Source: Pseudomonadota bacterium
GTDB taxonomy: Bacteria > Pseudomonadota > Alphaproteobacteria > UBA8366 > JADFVY01
Assembly: GCA_015222795.1 (NCBI GenBank)
Contig: JADFVY010000147.1
Location: forward strand, 1-10,334
DNA: 10,334 nucleotides
Reading direction: 5' to 3'
Shown: positions 1-7,655 of the stretch, one piece after another
Numbering within the stretch: position 1 is the stretch's first letter
How the letters are laid out: every line of letters starts with the position of its first letter
Translations under genes and position numbers: made by a program
The notes under the pieces: model-generated
The model's database searches: none
What the model saw: only the letters and a program-made list of their open reading frames with translations
What the model was told of the DNA's origin: nothing

Positions 1-1581
1 GTCCTTGTCGGCCGGCTTCATCTGGCCATGCACCAGCGCCACGCGGTCGCCGAAGCGGGCGGCCAGTTCCGCATACCGGGCCTCGGCGGCGGCCATGTCG
101 GTGAGCTCGGATTCAGATACCAGCGGGCAGACCCAGTAGGCCCGCGCACCCTTGGCCATGGCGCGGCCGACACCTTCCACCGTTTCCTCCAGGCGGGCCA
201 GCGGCGCGATGCGGGTGTCGATCGGCTGCCGGCCGGCCGGTTTTTCGGTCAGGCGCGAGTTTTCCAGGTCGCCATAGGCGGTCAGCATCAAGGTTCGTGG
301 AATCGGCGTCGCGGTCATCACCAGCATGTCCACGCCGCGCCCCTTGGCCGCCAGGTCGAGCCGCTGATGGACCCCGAAGCGGTGCTGCTCGTCGATTACC
401 GCCATCATCAAATCCTGAAACACCACGGATTCCTGAAACAGCGCATGGGTGCCCAGGGCGATCTTTATGGAGCCATCCGCCAGTCCTTCCAGCGTTCGAC
501 GGCGCTCGGCGGCCTTGTCGCGGCCGGTGAGAACCGCAATCTCCACGCCCGCCGCGCGCGCCAGCGGTTCGATGGAGGCATAGTGCTGGCGCGCCAGCAG
601 TTCGGTCGGGGCCATCAGGGCCGCCTGTCCACCGGCTTCCACCGCATTCAGCATCGCCAGCAGCGCTACAATCGTCTTGCCGCTGCCGACATCGCCCTGC
701 AGCAGCCGCAGCATGCGCGAGGGCGCGTTCATATCGGCATGGATCTCGCCAAGCGCCACCTCTTGCGATGCCGTCAGGGAGAAGGGCAGGGCGGCGGTCA
801 CCTTTTCCCGGAGACCACCGTCGCCGGCGACGGAGCGACCCGGCAGTTTGCGCTGGGTGGCCCGGATCAGCGCCAGGGCCAGTTGGTTGGCCAGCAATTC
901 GTCATAGGCCAGCCTTTCGCGCGTCGTGGTCAGGGGCGACAGAGCCCCTTCGCTCTCGGGCGCATGGGCTGCGCGCAGGGAATCCAGCCAACTCGCCCAC
1001 TGGCGCTTCTCCCGGAACGCCGGGTCCAGCCACTCGGGAAGGTCCTCGGCCTTCGCCAGTGCCGCCGCAATCGCCTTGCCGAGCACCTTTGCACCCAGTC
1101 CCGCCGTCATGGGATAGACCGGCTCAACCCGGCGGATGGCGTCGGCTTCCTCCACGGGCACGACGTGGTCCGGGTGGGCCATCTGGATTTCCCCGGCGAA
1201 ATGTTCGACTCGCCCGCTGACGACCCGCGTTTCGCCGACCGGCAGAAGGCGCTGCAGATAATCGGCCCTGGCATGGAAGAAAACGAGGGTCAGGAAACCG
1301 CTGTCGTCCGAACAGCGCACCTTGTAGGGCTTGCGTTTGTCATGGGACGGAAAATGGGTTTCCACTTCGACCGTAAGTGTAACCACGCGGCCTTCCGGCG
1401 CCTCTGTGATCTTCGGCGAATAGCGGCGGTCGACGATCTCACGCGGCAGATGCCACAGCAGGTCAACCAGATGCGGCCCCGCCAGGCTCTCGACAAGCTT
1501 GGCATTGCGCGGCCCGATTCCCGGCAATCCGGTGATGGCGGCAAACAGAGGGAACAGGATTTGCGGGCGCAATGGACTCAT
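1..1581 (-). CDS. recG: ATP-dependent DNA helicase RecG (partial, C-terminus off the window)
   Basis: RecG is a superfamily 2 helicase that remodels stalled replication forks and branched recombination intermediates in the cytoplasm. The visible 527 residues begin MSPLRPQILF and carry the N-terminal wedge/OB region (about 1-240), including the helix-hairpin-like LPGIGPRNAKLV. The first helicase lobe follows: Walker A GDVGSGKT at 296-303, the RecG-type DEQH box at 397-400 and TATPIPRT at 423-430. The second lobe has only just begun at ALVHGQ when the window ends, so motifs V-VI and the C-terminus are not seen. An in-frame ATG at 1638 would add 19 residues. The start at 1581 is preferred because RecG proteins usually begin with a sequence like RPxILFPLF, and because a candidate -10 box (1603-1608) lies between the two ATGs. 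The gene is divergent from sdhE-mfd. Confidence 0.96.
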   Translation of the reverse strand, partial: MSPLRPQILFPLFAAITGLPGIGPRNAKLVESLAGPHLVDLLWHLPREIVDRRYSPKITEAPEGRVVTLTVEVETHFPSHDKRKPYKVRCSDDSGFLTLVFFHARADYLQRLLPVGETRVVSGRVEHFAGEIQMAHPDHVVPVEEADAIRRVEPVYPMTAGLGAKVLGKAIAAALAKAEDLPEWLDPAFREKRQWASWLDSLRAAHAPESEGALSPLTTTRERLAYDELLANQLALALIRATQRKLPGRSVAGDGGLREKVTAALPFSLTASQEVALGEIHADMNAPSRMLRLLQGDVGSGKTIVALLAMLNAVEAGGQAALMAPTELLARQHYASIEPLARAAGVEIAVLTGRDKAAERRRTLEGLADGSIKIALGTHALFQESVVFQDLMMAVIDEQHRFGVHQRLDLAAKGRGVDMLVMTATPIPRTLMLTAYGDLENSRLTEKPAGRQPIDTRIAPLARLEETVEGVGRAMAKGARAYWVCPLVSESELTDMAAAEARYAELAARFGDRVALVHGQMKPADKD

Positions 1582-1602
1582 CCGGCGGGTTTCGGTGAGC
1601 CG

Positions 1603-1629
1603 ATTGTAACCGATGGGGCCGGCAAACAA
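1603..1629 (-). promoter_or_regulatory. Candidate sigma-70-type promoter for recG
   Basis: On the minus strand a TACAAT hexamer (1608-1603, five of six to consensus) is preceded by TTGTTT (1629-1624) with a 15-base spacer, which is shorter than ideal. It would start transcription near 1596, some 15 bases before the recG ATG at 1581. This is sequence resemblance only. Confidence 0.3.
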
Positions 1630-1653
1630 CCAGTGCATTCCTATTGTTCGGGA

Positions 1654-1682
1654 TTTACGTGGGGCCACGGTCGTTCTATATG
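1654..1682 (+). promoter_or_regulatory. Candidate sigma-70-type promoter for sdhE-mfd
   Basis: TTTACG (1654-1659) and TATATG (1677-1682) are separated by exactly 17 bases, each matching four of six consensus positions. The predicted start site, near 1689, leaves a leader of only about 4 bases before the sdhE ATG at 1693. There is no convincing ribosome binding site there, only AGG at 1684-1686. If the promoter is real, sdhE would be translated from a nearly leaderless mRNA. Confidence 0.35.
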
Positions 1683-1692
1683 CAGGCCCATC

Positions 1693-1965
1693 ATGACGAA
1701 CCCCGACAAATCGCTGGAGACGACGCGCAAGCGGCTGCTGTTTCGTAGCTGGCATCGCGGCACGCGCGAGATGGACCTGCTGCTGGGCCGCTTCGCCGAA
1801 CGCAATCTGCCGACATTTTCCGCCAGGCAGGTGGAACTCTACGAGGCACTGCTGGAATATGGCGACAATGATCTTTATGACTGGATGACCGGGCGCGTAG
1901 AACCACCCACGGCGCTGAACCACGATGTCACAAAGCTTCTTATGGACTTTAAATTTACCGTTTAA
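1693..1965 (+). CDS. sdhE: Succinate dehydrogenase FAD assembly factor SdhE
   Basis: This 90-residue protein belongs to the SdhE/YgfY/Sdh5 family (formerly DUF339), which promotes covalent attachment of FAD to the flavoprotein subunit of succinate dehydrogenase in the cytoplasm. The diagnostic RGxxE motif is present as R22-G-T-R-E26 within HRGTREMDLLLGRF. It is followed by the conserved helical pattern LLEYGDNDLYDWMTG (53-67), and the length is normal. The ATG at 1693 gives the usual N-terminus; the same frame stays open upstream only because it runs antisense to recG. Its 3' end overlaps the start assigned to mfd by 41 bases in another frame, so the two are probably cotranscribed. SdhE and Mfd have no known functional link. 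Confidence 0.93.
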   Translation: MTNPDKSLETTRKRLLFRSWHRGTREMDLLLGRFAERNLPTFSARQVELYEALLEYGDNDLYDWMTGRVEPPTALNHDVTKLLMDFKFTV

Positions 1966-4900
1966 TGAATTGATAGAACTCAATAAACATTTTGGCATGC
2001 CCGGGCGCACTGAATGTGGCAGCGTCCCCGACGGGCTGGACGCGGTTCTCGTCGCGGGGGCCCGGACGACCTCGGTCAAGCGCCCGATCCTGCATATCGC
2101 GCGCGACGACCTGCGCATGGCGCGCATGGAAGCGATGCTGCGGTTCGCCGATCCCGGCCTGCCGGTATACTCGGTGCCGGCCTGGGATTGCCTGCCCTAT
2201 GACCGCGTTTCACCCAACGCCCAGATCGTGGCGGCGCGGCTGGATGCACTGGCGCGATTGGCGGGGGGCGGCGAGAGCAGCCCCGTGGTACTGACCACCG
2301 TCAGTGCGATATTGCAGCGATTGCCGCCGCGCGGGTTGCTTGCCGAGGCCACCTTGTCGGTGTGTGTCGGCGAAAGCGTCAGCCAGCGCCGGCTGAACGA
2401 TTTCCTGACCCACAATGGCTATCACCGCGCCGGCACCGTGCGCGAGCCCGGCGAATACGCAATCCGCGGCGGCATCATCGACCTCTTCCCGCCGGGCGAG
2501 GAAGAACCACTGCGGCTCGACTTTTTCGGCGACGAGCTGGAAACGGTGCGCCGTTTCGACGCCATGACACAGCGCACGACCGGCAACGAGGACAGTTTCA
2601 CGTTGCGGGCAGTCAGCGAGACCCCTCTGTCGGAAGAAAGCATCCAGAAATTTCGCCACGGATACCGCGAAACATTCGGCGCCACGACCGAACCCGATCC
2701 CCTGTACGAGTCGGTCAGCGCGGGACAGCGTCATGTGGGCATGGAGCATTGGCTGCCCTTGTTCCATGACCATCTGGAGACATTGTTCGATTATCTGCCG
2801 GGCGCCGCGATAACGCTCGACCATCAGGTGGAGGAGGCCGTGGCGGCCCGCCTGGACCTGATCGCGGAATATTACGATGCGCGGCGCACCATGCTTCCCT
2901 CGACCCAACGGGATGCGCAGAGTGCGGCGGCGACGGCAGATGTCTACAAACCGGTACCACCCGACAGTATGTTCCTGACCGCCGATGAATGGCACGGGGC
3001 TCTGGAATCGCGGCCCGTGGTTGCCTTCGCGCCCTTCGCCTTGCCGGACGATCGGCCGGGTATTATCGATGCCGGCGGACGGCGGGCGCGCGATTTCACC
3101 GAGGCGCGCGCCAATCCCGATATCCAGCTATTCGACGCGGTGCATGAACGGCTGGCGGCAGAGTCCACGGGGCGGAATGTCCTGATTGCCGCCTACAGCG
3201 TTGGCTCTCGTGACCGTTTGTCTACCCTGCTGGGCGAGCATGGGGTCTCGCCGATCGTCAATGTAGGCGACTGGCGCGAGGCCATGGCGCTGCCGCGCGG
3301 CGCCGTGGGCATGGCCGTGGTCGAGCTGGAGAGCGGTTTCTCGGTCGAGTCGGCCACCGTTTACAGCGAGCAGGACATACTGGGCGACCGGCTGTCGCGT
3401 CCCGGGCGCCGCCGCCGGCGTCCCGAAAACTTTATCGCAGAATACTCTACCCTGGCCGAAGGCGATTTCGTGGTCCATGCGGATCATGGCATCGGGCGCT
3501 ATGACGGGCTGGAAACCCTGACCGTCGAACGGGCGCCCCATGACTGCCTGCGGCTGATTTATCATGGTGACGACAAGCTTTTTCTGCCGGTCGAGAATCT
3601 GGACGTACTGTCGCGCTATGGATCGGAGGATTCCGAGGTTCAGCTCGACAGGCTGGGCGGGCATGCCTGGCAGGCGCGCAAGGCCAAGGCCAAGGAGCGC
3701 ATCCGCGATATCGCCATCGAGTTGCTGAAAGTCGCGGCCGAACGCCAGCTGCGCAAGGGCGTTACGCTCAATACGCCCGAAGGCGCCTATGACGAATTCG
3801 CCGCGCTCTTCGAATGGACGGAAACCGACGACCAGCAGCGCGCGATCGAGGATGTGCTTAAAGACCTGGCGTCAGGGCGCCCGATGGACCGGTTGATCTG
3901 TGGCGATGTGGGGTTTGGCAAGACCGAGGTCGCCCTGCGCGCGGCCTTCGTCGCCGCCATGCAGGGTTACCAGGTGGCGCTTGTCGTGCCCACCACGCTG
4001 CTGGCGCGGCAGCATTACGAGAATTTCAAAAAGCGCTTCGCCGGCCTGCCGGTAAGGATCGGTCAATTATCGCGCATGGTCAGCGCGAAAGACGTCGCGG
4101 CCACGAAGGCCGGCCTTGCCAGGGGCGATATCGACATCGTTATCGGCACCCATTCGTTGCTCGCCAGGGGCATGGAAATCGCTAATCTGGGCCTGTTGAT
4201 TATCGACGAGGAACAGCATTTCGGCGTCGCCCAGAAGGAACGGCTGAAGCAGATCCGCGCGGAGGTCCATGTATTGACCCTGACCGCGACGCCAATCCCG
4301 CGCACCTTGCAGATGGCGCTGGCCGGCGTGCGCGAGATGAGCATTATCGCGACGGCGCCGGTGGACCGGCTGGCCGTGCGCACATTCGTGCTGCCCTATG
4401 ACCCGGTGATCGTTCGCGAGGCCATCCTGCGCGAGCAGTTCAGGGGAGGGCGGACCTTCTATGTCTGCCCACGCATCGCCGATCTGGCGCGCGTTCATGA
4501 ACGCCTGAAAACCCTGGTGCCCGAAGCCAAAATTGCGATGGCCCATGGCAGGATGACGCCGGGCGACCTTGAGGAGGTCATGACCGGTTTCCTGGAAGGG
4601 CGCTTCGACATTTTGTTGAGCACCAACATCATCGAGTCCGGCCTGGATATTCCCGAGGCCAATACCATGATCGTCCACCGCGCGGATCGTTTCGGTCTGT
4701 CGCAGCTCTACCAAATTCGCGGCCGCATCGGGCGCTCGAAAACCAGGGCATATGCCTATCTGACGCTGCCACCGGGCCAGGAGTTGACGCCGGCCGCCCG
4801 GAAACGGCTGGAAGTCATGCAGACCCTGGATACACTGGGCGCCGGCTTCACGCTGGCCAGCCACGATCTCGACATTCGCGGCGCCGGCAATCTGCTGGGC

Positions 4901-5461
4901 GATGAACAATCCGGCCATATCCGCGATATCGGCGTGGAGCTTTACCAGCATCTGTTGCAGGAAGCGGTTGCCGCGGCCAGCGCCAAGCAGGCGGAAGCGC
5001 CGGTGGAAAGCTGGACCCCGCAGATTTCGCTGAGCATGCCGATCCTTATCCCCGACGATTACGTGTCCGACCTGCCGGTGCGGCTGGGGCTATACCGGCG
5101 GTTGGCGTATCTGGTGGACCCCGAGGAGATCGAAGGCTTTGCGGCGGAGCTGATCGACCGGTTCGGCCCCATCCCAGATGCCGTGGAGAACCTTCTTCAA
5201 GTGATTGGCATAAAACAACTTTGTCGCCGCGCTGGTATCGAAAAGGTGGATGCCGGCCCCAAGGGCGCCCTGCTGACACTGTATGAAAACCGCTTCGCCA
5301 ATCCTGAAAAACTGGTAGCCTATATTCAGAAACAGGCGGGAACCGTAAAACTGCGCCCCGATCAGAAACTGGTTTTCATGAGGGGCTGGGATGACGCAAA
5401 AATTCGCGTGCGCGGCGTGCGGCAGTTAATGGGTGAACTGGCTGAGTTGGCGGACGCGTGA
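1925..5461 (+). CDS. mfd: Transcription-repair coupling factor Mfd
   Basis: Mfd displaces RNA polymerase stalled at DNA lesions and recruits UvrA for nucleotide excision repair. The 1178-residue protein is complete. A UvrB-like N-terminal module includes the signatures PAWDCLPYDRVSPN (85-98) and GGIIDLFPPG (182-191). The CarD-like RNA polymerase interaction domain starts near 503 (EGDFVVHADHGIGRYDGLE). The translocase motor has Walker A GDVGFGKT 660-667, DEEQ 761-764, TATPIPRT 787-794, NIIESGLDIP 901-910 and QIRGRIGR 930-937. Next come the relay region GAGNLLGDEQSGH (986-998) and a C-terminal domain that contacts UvrA. The start is uncertain. ATG 1925 overlaps sdhE, while TTG 1970 and ATG 1997 are shorter in-frame options and none has a clear Shine-Dalgarno sequence. 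The first 24 codons are strikingly AT-rich against the rest. The stop directly abuts the stop of the convergent gene. Confidence 0.96.
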   Translation: MSQSFLWTLNLPFNELIELNKHFGMPGRTECGSVPDGLDAVLVAGARTTSVKRPILHIARDDLRMARMEAMLRFADPGLPVYSVPAWDCLPYDRVSPNAQIVAARLDALARLAGGGESSPVVLTTVSAILQRLPPRGLLAEATLSVCVGESVSQRRLNDFLTHNGYHRAGTVREPGEYAIRGGIIDLFPPGEEEPLRLDFFGDELETVRRFDAMTQRTTGNEDSFTLRAVSETPLSEESIQKFRHGYRETFGATTEPDPLYESVSAGQRHVGMEHWLPLFHDHLETLFDYLPGAAITLDHQVEEAVAARLDLIAEYYDARRTMLPSTQRDAQSAAATADVYKPVPPDSMFLTADEWHGALESRPVVAFAPFALPDDRPGIIDAGGRRARDFTEARANPDIQLFDAVHERLAAESTGRNVLIAAYSVGSRDRLSTLLGEHGVSPIVNVGDWREAMALPRGAVGMAVVELESGFSVESATVYSEQDILGDRLSRPGRRRRRPENFIAEYSTLAEGDFVVHADHGIGRYDGLETLTVERAPHDCLRLIYHGDDKLFLPVENLDVLSRYGSEDSEVQLDRLGGHAWQARKAKAKERIRDIAIELLKVAAERQLRKGVTLNTPEGAYDEFAALFEWTETDDQQRAIEDVLKDLASGRPMDRLICGDVGFGKTEVALRAAFVAAMQGYQVALVVPTTLLARQHYENFKKRFAGLPVRIGQLSRMVSAKDVAATKAGLARGDIDIVIGTHSLLARGMEIANLGLLIIDEEQHFGVAQKERLKQIRAEVHVLTLTATPIPRTLQMALAGVREMSIIATAPVDRLAVRTFVLPYDPVIVREAILREQFRGGRTFYVCPRIADLARVHERLKTLVPEAKIAMAHGRMTPGDLEEVMTGFLEGRFDILLSTNIIESGLDIPEANTMIVHRADRFGLSQLYQIRGRIGRSKTRAYAYLTLPPGQELTPAARKRLEVMQTLDTLGAGFTLASHDLDIRGAGNLLGDEQSGHIRDIGVELYQHLLQEAVAAASAKQAEAPVESWTPQISLSMPILIPDDYVSDLPVRLGLYRRLAYLVDPEEIEGFAAELIDRFGPIPDAVENLLQVIGIKQLCRRAGIEKVDAGPKGALLTLYENRFANPEKLVAYIQKQAGTVKLRPDQKLVFMRGWDDAKIRVRGVRQLMGELAELADA

Positions 5462-6112
5462 TTACGGCCCCGCGGCCTGTCGTTCTTCCTCGCGCACCAG
5501 ATCGAAGACCGGGCCAAAGGCTTCCGGCTCCTGCGCGCCGACGACGGCGTAGCGGCTCTCGACAATGAAGCAGGGGACACCGTCGATGTTCATCGACACC
5601 GCGAAATCATGTTCCTTGCGAACTTCCTCATCTTCCCCGTTGCCCGCCAGCCAAACGCGGGTCTCTTCCCGGTCCAGCCCACAGGCGCCGGCGATTTCGC
5701 ACAGCACGTTGTTGTCGCCAATATCCTTTCCTTCCAGAAAATAACGCTGGAACAACATCTCCGCCACCGCGCCGTCCAGATCGGAGCGACCGGCGAAGCG
5801 GATCAGGCGGTGCGCCTTGATAGTGTTGGGGGTTCGTGCGATGCGGTCGAACTCAAAGGGGATGCCGACGCCTTTTCCCGCCACGCCGATCATATCGTAT
5901 ATTTCCGTGGCGCGTTCTCCGCCGCCGAATTTGAGGGCCAGATAATCAGCGCGATCCATGCCTTCCGGCGGCATGCTGGGATTGAGCTGGAAGGCGCGCC
6001 AGCGCACGGTGACGCGACCTGTCAGGCCGTTCAACTCAAGCGCCTTTTCCATCCGGCGCTTGCCGATAAAGCACCAGGGACAAATCGGGTCGGAGAATAC
6101 GTCAATAATCAT
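5462..6112 (-). CDS. DsbA-family thiol oxidoreductase, FrnE-like
   Basis: This is a 216-residue thioredoxin-fold protein of the DsbA/FrnE group, which also includes 2-hydroxychromene-2-carboxylate isomerase-like proteins. The N-terminus MIIDVFSDPICPWC carries the redox motif CPWC at 11-14. An all-helical insertion follows (about 48-165, including RTPNTIKAHRLI), and then the cis-proline loop GVPCFIV with Pro180. There is no signal peptide or membrane segment, so it should be cytoplasmic. Family members act as disulfide oxidoreductases or isomerases, and the substrate here cannot be read from sequence. An ATG 7 codons upstream (6133) is in frame. The start at 6112 is preferred because AAGAG (complement of 6117-6121) lies 4 bases before it and relatives start at MxIDVxSD. 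The gene lies 67 bases downstream of the GGDEF-like gene on the same strand, so cotranscription is possible. Confidence 0.9.
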   Translation of the reverse strand: MIIDVFSDPICPWCFIGKRRMEKALELNGLTGRVTVRWRAFQLNPSMPPEGMDRADYLALKFGGGERATEIYDMIGVAGKGVGIPFEFDRIARTPNTIKAHRLIRFAGRSDLDGAVAEMLFQRYFLEGKDIGDNNVLCEIAGACGLDREETRVWLAGNGEDEEVRKEHDFAVSMNIDGVPCFIVESRYAVVGAQEPEAFGPVFDLVREEERQAAGP

Positions 6113-6179
6113 GCCGCTCTTGTAACACGTCACCGTCGGCCGTTCTAACCCCGACCGATCAAATTACGTTTACCGGCAG

Positions 6180-7520
6180 TTATTCCAAGAGGTCGCTGGC
6201 CCGCGAAATCATGTCTTCCAGGCTGTCGTTTTCCTGCAACTCGGTAAGGCCGGACTGAACATAGACCTCGATTCCGACGGGAACATTGTCGGTCAATCGG
6301 AATTCCGATTGATGCAGAACGCCTACAATGCGCTTGCGTACCCGTTCGGCGTCCTCCAGACCGGTATCGGGCATCAGGGCGACGAATTCGTCGGCGCCGG
6401 TCCTGCCAACGGTGTCTTCCACCCGCACCAGCGCCGCAAGCCAACTGGCCAACTGCTGGCGAAGCAGCGCTGCTTCTTCCATGCCGTAGAGCGCCGCGAC
6501 CTCGCCAATGGTTGGCACGAAAAACAGAATCGCGGAAGAAATGGAGTCGTGGCTGCTCTTGTCCCCGCTAAGCTTATCGAGATGAGCGCGGATGAATTCG
6601 ACGGAATAAATATTACCGAGTTCGTCTGCCGTCTTCGGCGCCAGGGTGGCCGCTATGCGCCGTCCCAGCGCACGGCGCCGGTCACGGCCGCGCAACAGCA
6701 AATGCAGATGAGCGTCGAGGAAATCGCAATCCACCGGCGTCTCCGCCACCACATTCGCGCCTTCGTCATAGGCACTGCCGTGATCGGGGAAAGCGCCATG
6801 TTCGGTTACCAGGAACAGGGGCAGATCGTATAAACGCCGGTCGTTGCGCACCGAACGGCAGAAGTAATCGCATTTCTCACGCATTTCCTCGTTGCGCACA
6901 TAAACCAGCGCGCCATCGAAGGATTCATCCTCACTGCCCTCGATACGCGATCGTGCCCTGTAGGGGTCCGGCTCGGTGGAAAAGCCGATATCGGATTTGG
7001 GCAACAGCGGGCACAGGGCTTCAATCTCGCCTTCTTCCGACCCGACCACAAGTAAATGGCCGCCGGTTTCCTCGGGCGGGCAGGCGATGTTCGTGCCGAC
7101 CTGAACACCGAATTCGCCGGCCGTGGCTGAACGCCGAACAAGTTCGGCCTCCATGCCTCCCAGCCGGGTCAGTGCCTGCATCCGCGCTACCAGTTCGCGC
7201 CCGTCGGTGTCGTCCTCGAACACGTCGTCGGCGCCGGCCTTGCGGCAATCGGCGAGTGTACCCGGCGCGTCACCGATGTCGATCGCGGCGAGGGGAACAC
7301 GCTGTGCCTCGCTATTTGCCTTGGCGGCACGAATCAGGTCCAGCCCCGCGGGGCCTGAAATGCTGACCAGCGCAACACCCGGACGATGCTTTTCGATGGC
7401 GGCCAGAATATCCGTCCCGGCGGGTTCGCTCGCGCATCGATAGCCCGCTGCGTCCAGCGCGGCGACACGACCATCGTCAGATCCTGCACCGATGATTAAA
7501 ATAGTGGCGGGATTACCCAT
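6180..7520 (-). CDS. PleD/PopA-like REC-REC-GGDEF protein, degenerate; putative c-di-GMP receptor
   Basis: The 446-residue protein has the PleD layout: receiver-like domain 1 (about 6-118), receiver-like domain 2 (about 155-278) and a GGDEF domain (about 298-446). Both receivers look unphosphorylatable: the phosphoacceptor Asp position reads Ser53 in ALVSISGP and Tyr207 in ALVYVRNE, and the acidic pocket is lost. In the GGDEF domain the signature is GADEF (375-379), the usual DxLTGLxNRR is DELGNIYSVEF, and the metal-binding DIDFFK is FVPTIG (334-339), so cyclase activity is unlikely. RVED (366-369) sits exactly five residues before GADEF, where the RxxD c-di-GMP inhibitory site belongs. Caulobacter PopA, a PleD paralogue with a dead cyclase that binds c-di-GMP through this site, is the closest functional model. 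The start at 7520 is preferred over an in-frame ATG at 7571 because AAGGGGAAG precedes it at good spacing. Confidence 0.85.
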   Translation of the reverse strand: MGNPATILIIGAGSDDGRVAALDAAGYRCASEPAGTDILAAIEKHRPGVALVSISGPAGLDLIRAAKANSEAQRVPLAAIDIGDAPGTLADCRKAGADDVFEDDTDGRELVARMQALTRLGGMEAELVRRSATAGEFGVQVGTNIACPPEETGGHLLVVGSEEGEIEALCPLLPKSDIGFSTEPDPYRARSRIEGSEDESFDGALVYVRNEEMREKCDYFCRSVRNDRRLYDLPLFLVTEHGAFPDHGSAYDEGANVVAETPVDCDFLDAHLHLLLRGRDRRRALGRRIAATLAPKTADELGNIYSVEFIRAHLDKLSGDKSSHDSISSAILFFVPTIGEVAALYGMEEAALLRQQLASWLAALVRVEDTVGRTGADEFVALMPDTGLEDAERVRKRIVGVLHQSEFRLTDNVPVGIEVYVQSGLTELQENDSLEDMISRASDLLE

Positions 7521-7588
7521 GACTTCCCCTTGTTTGAAGCAATCGCTGCCTAATAGTCCATGCCACCGCACCCGCCGTCTAGTAGAAT

Positions 7589-7616
7589 CTTATATACCCC
7601 GGGCGACGCATTGCAA
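7589..7616 (-). promoter_or_regulatory. Candidate promoter of the degenerate GGDEF gene
   Basis: On the minus strand TTGCAA (7616-7611) and TATAAG (7594-7589) are separated by 16 bases. The predicted start site is near 7582, giving a leader of about 62 bases before the ATG at 7520. A GANTC site (7585-7589), the target of the alphaproteobacterial CcrM methylase, overlaps the last base of the -10 box. This is inferred from consensus similarity. Confidence 0.45.
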
Positions 7617-7630
7617 TTGCGCTAGATCAA
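7617..7630 (+). promoter_or_regulatory. FNR/FixK-type operator between divergent promoters
   Basis: TTGCGCTAGATCAA fits the FixK pattern TTG(A/C)-N6-(T/G)CAA completely. It also has one perfect half (ATCAA) of the FNR pattern TTGAT-N4-ATCAA. Its centre (7623.5) is 41.5 bases from the predicted start site of the leftward promoter (7582). It is equally 41.5 bases from a start near 7665 that the weak -10 GACAAT (7653-7658) would give on the plus strand. That is the class II activator position for this family. Which regulator binds, if any, is not known from the window. Confidence 0.5.
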
Positions 7631-7642
7631 CGACGGGCCACC

Positions 7643-7655
7643 GTCCCCGGGGGAC
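7643..7655. repeat. Near-palindrome GTCCCCGGGGGAC
   Basis: A GC-rich, almost perfectly symmetric 13-mer lies between the FNR-like box and the hibernation-factor gene, overlapping the putative plus-strand -10 region. It could be an operator or a small hairpin, or it could be chance in GC-rich DNA. Confidence 0.25.

Noticed and set aside
28..1692. Very long plus-strand open frame running into sdhE
   Set aside because: It is antisense to recG, whose protein carries all expected helicase motifs. The antisense translation has no recognisable domain and is rich in Arg, Gly, Gln and His, typical of the complement of GC-rich coding DNA. Only the sdhE part from 1693 is real.
1949..1967. Pair of TTAA half-sites resembling a CtrA box
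   Set aside because: The spacing between the TTAA elements is 9 bases, not the 7 of the CtrA consensus, and the site lies within an AT-rich stretch where TTAA is expected by chance.
4067..4951. 294-codon minus-strand open frame
   Set aside because: It lies antisense to the helicase motifs of mfd and resembles no known family.
6113..6179. Possible terminator or promoter between the GGDEF-like gene and the FrnE-like gene
   Set aside because: Only a weak 5-bp inverted repeat (GTCGG/CCGAC) without a U-tract and no paired -35/-10 boxes were seen, so neither is called.
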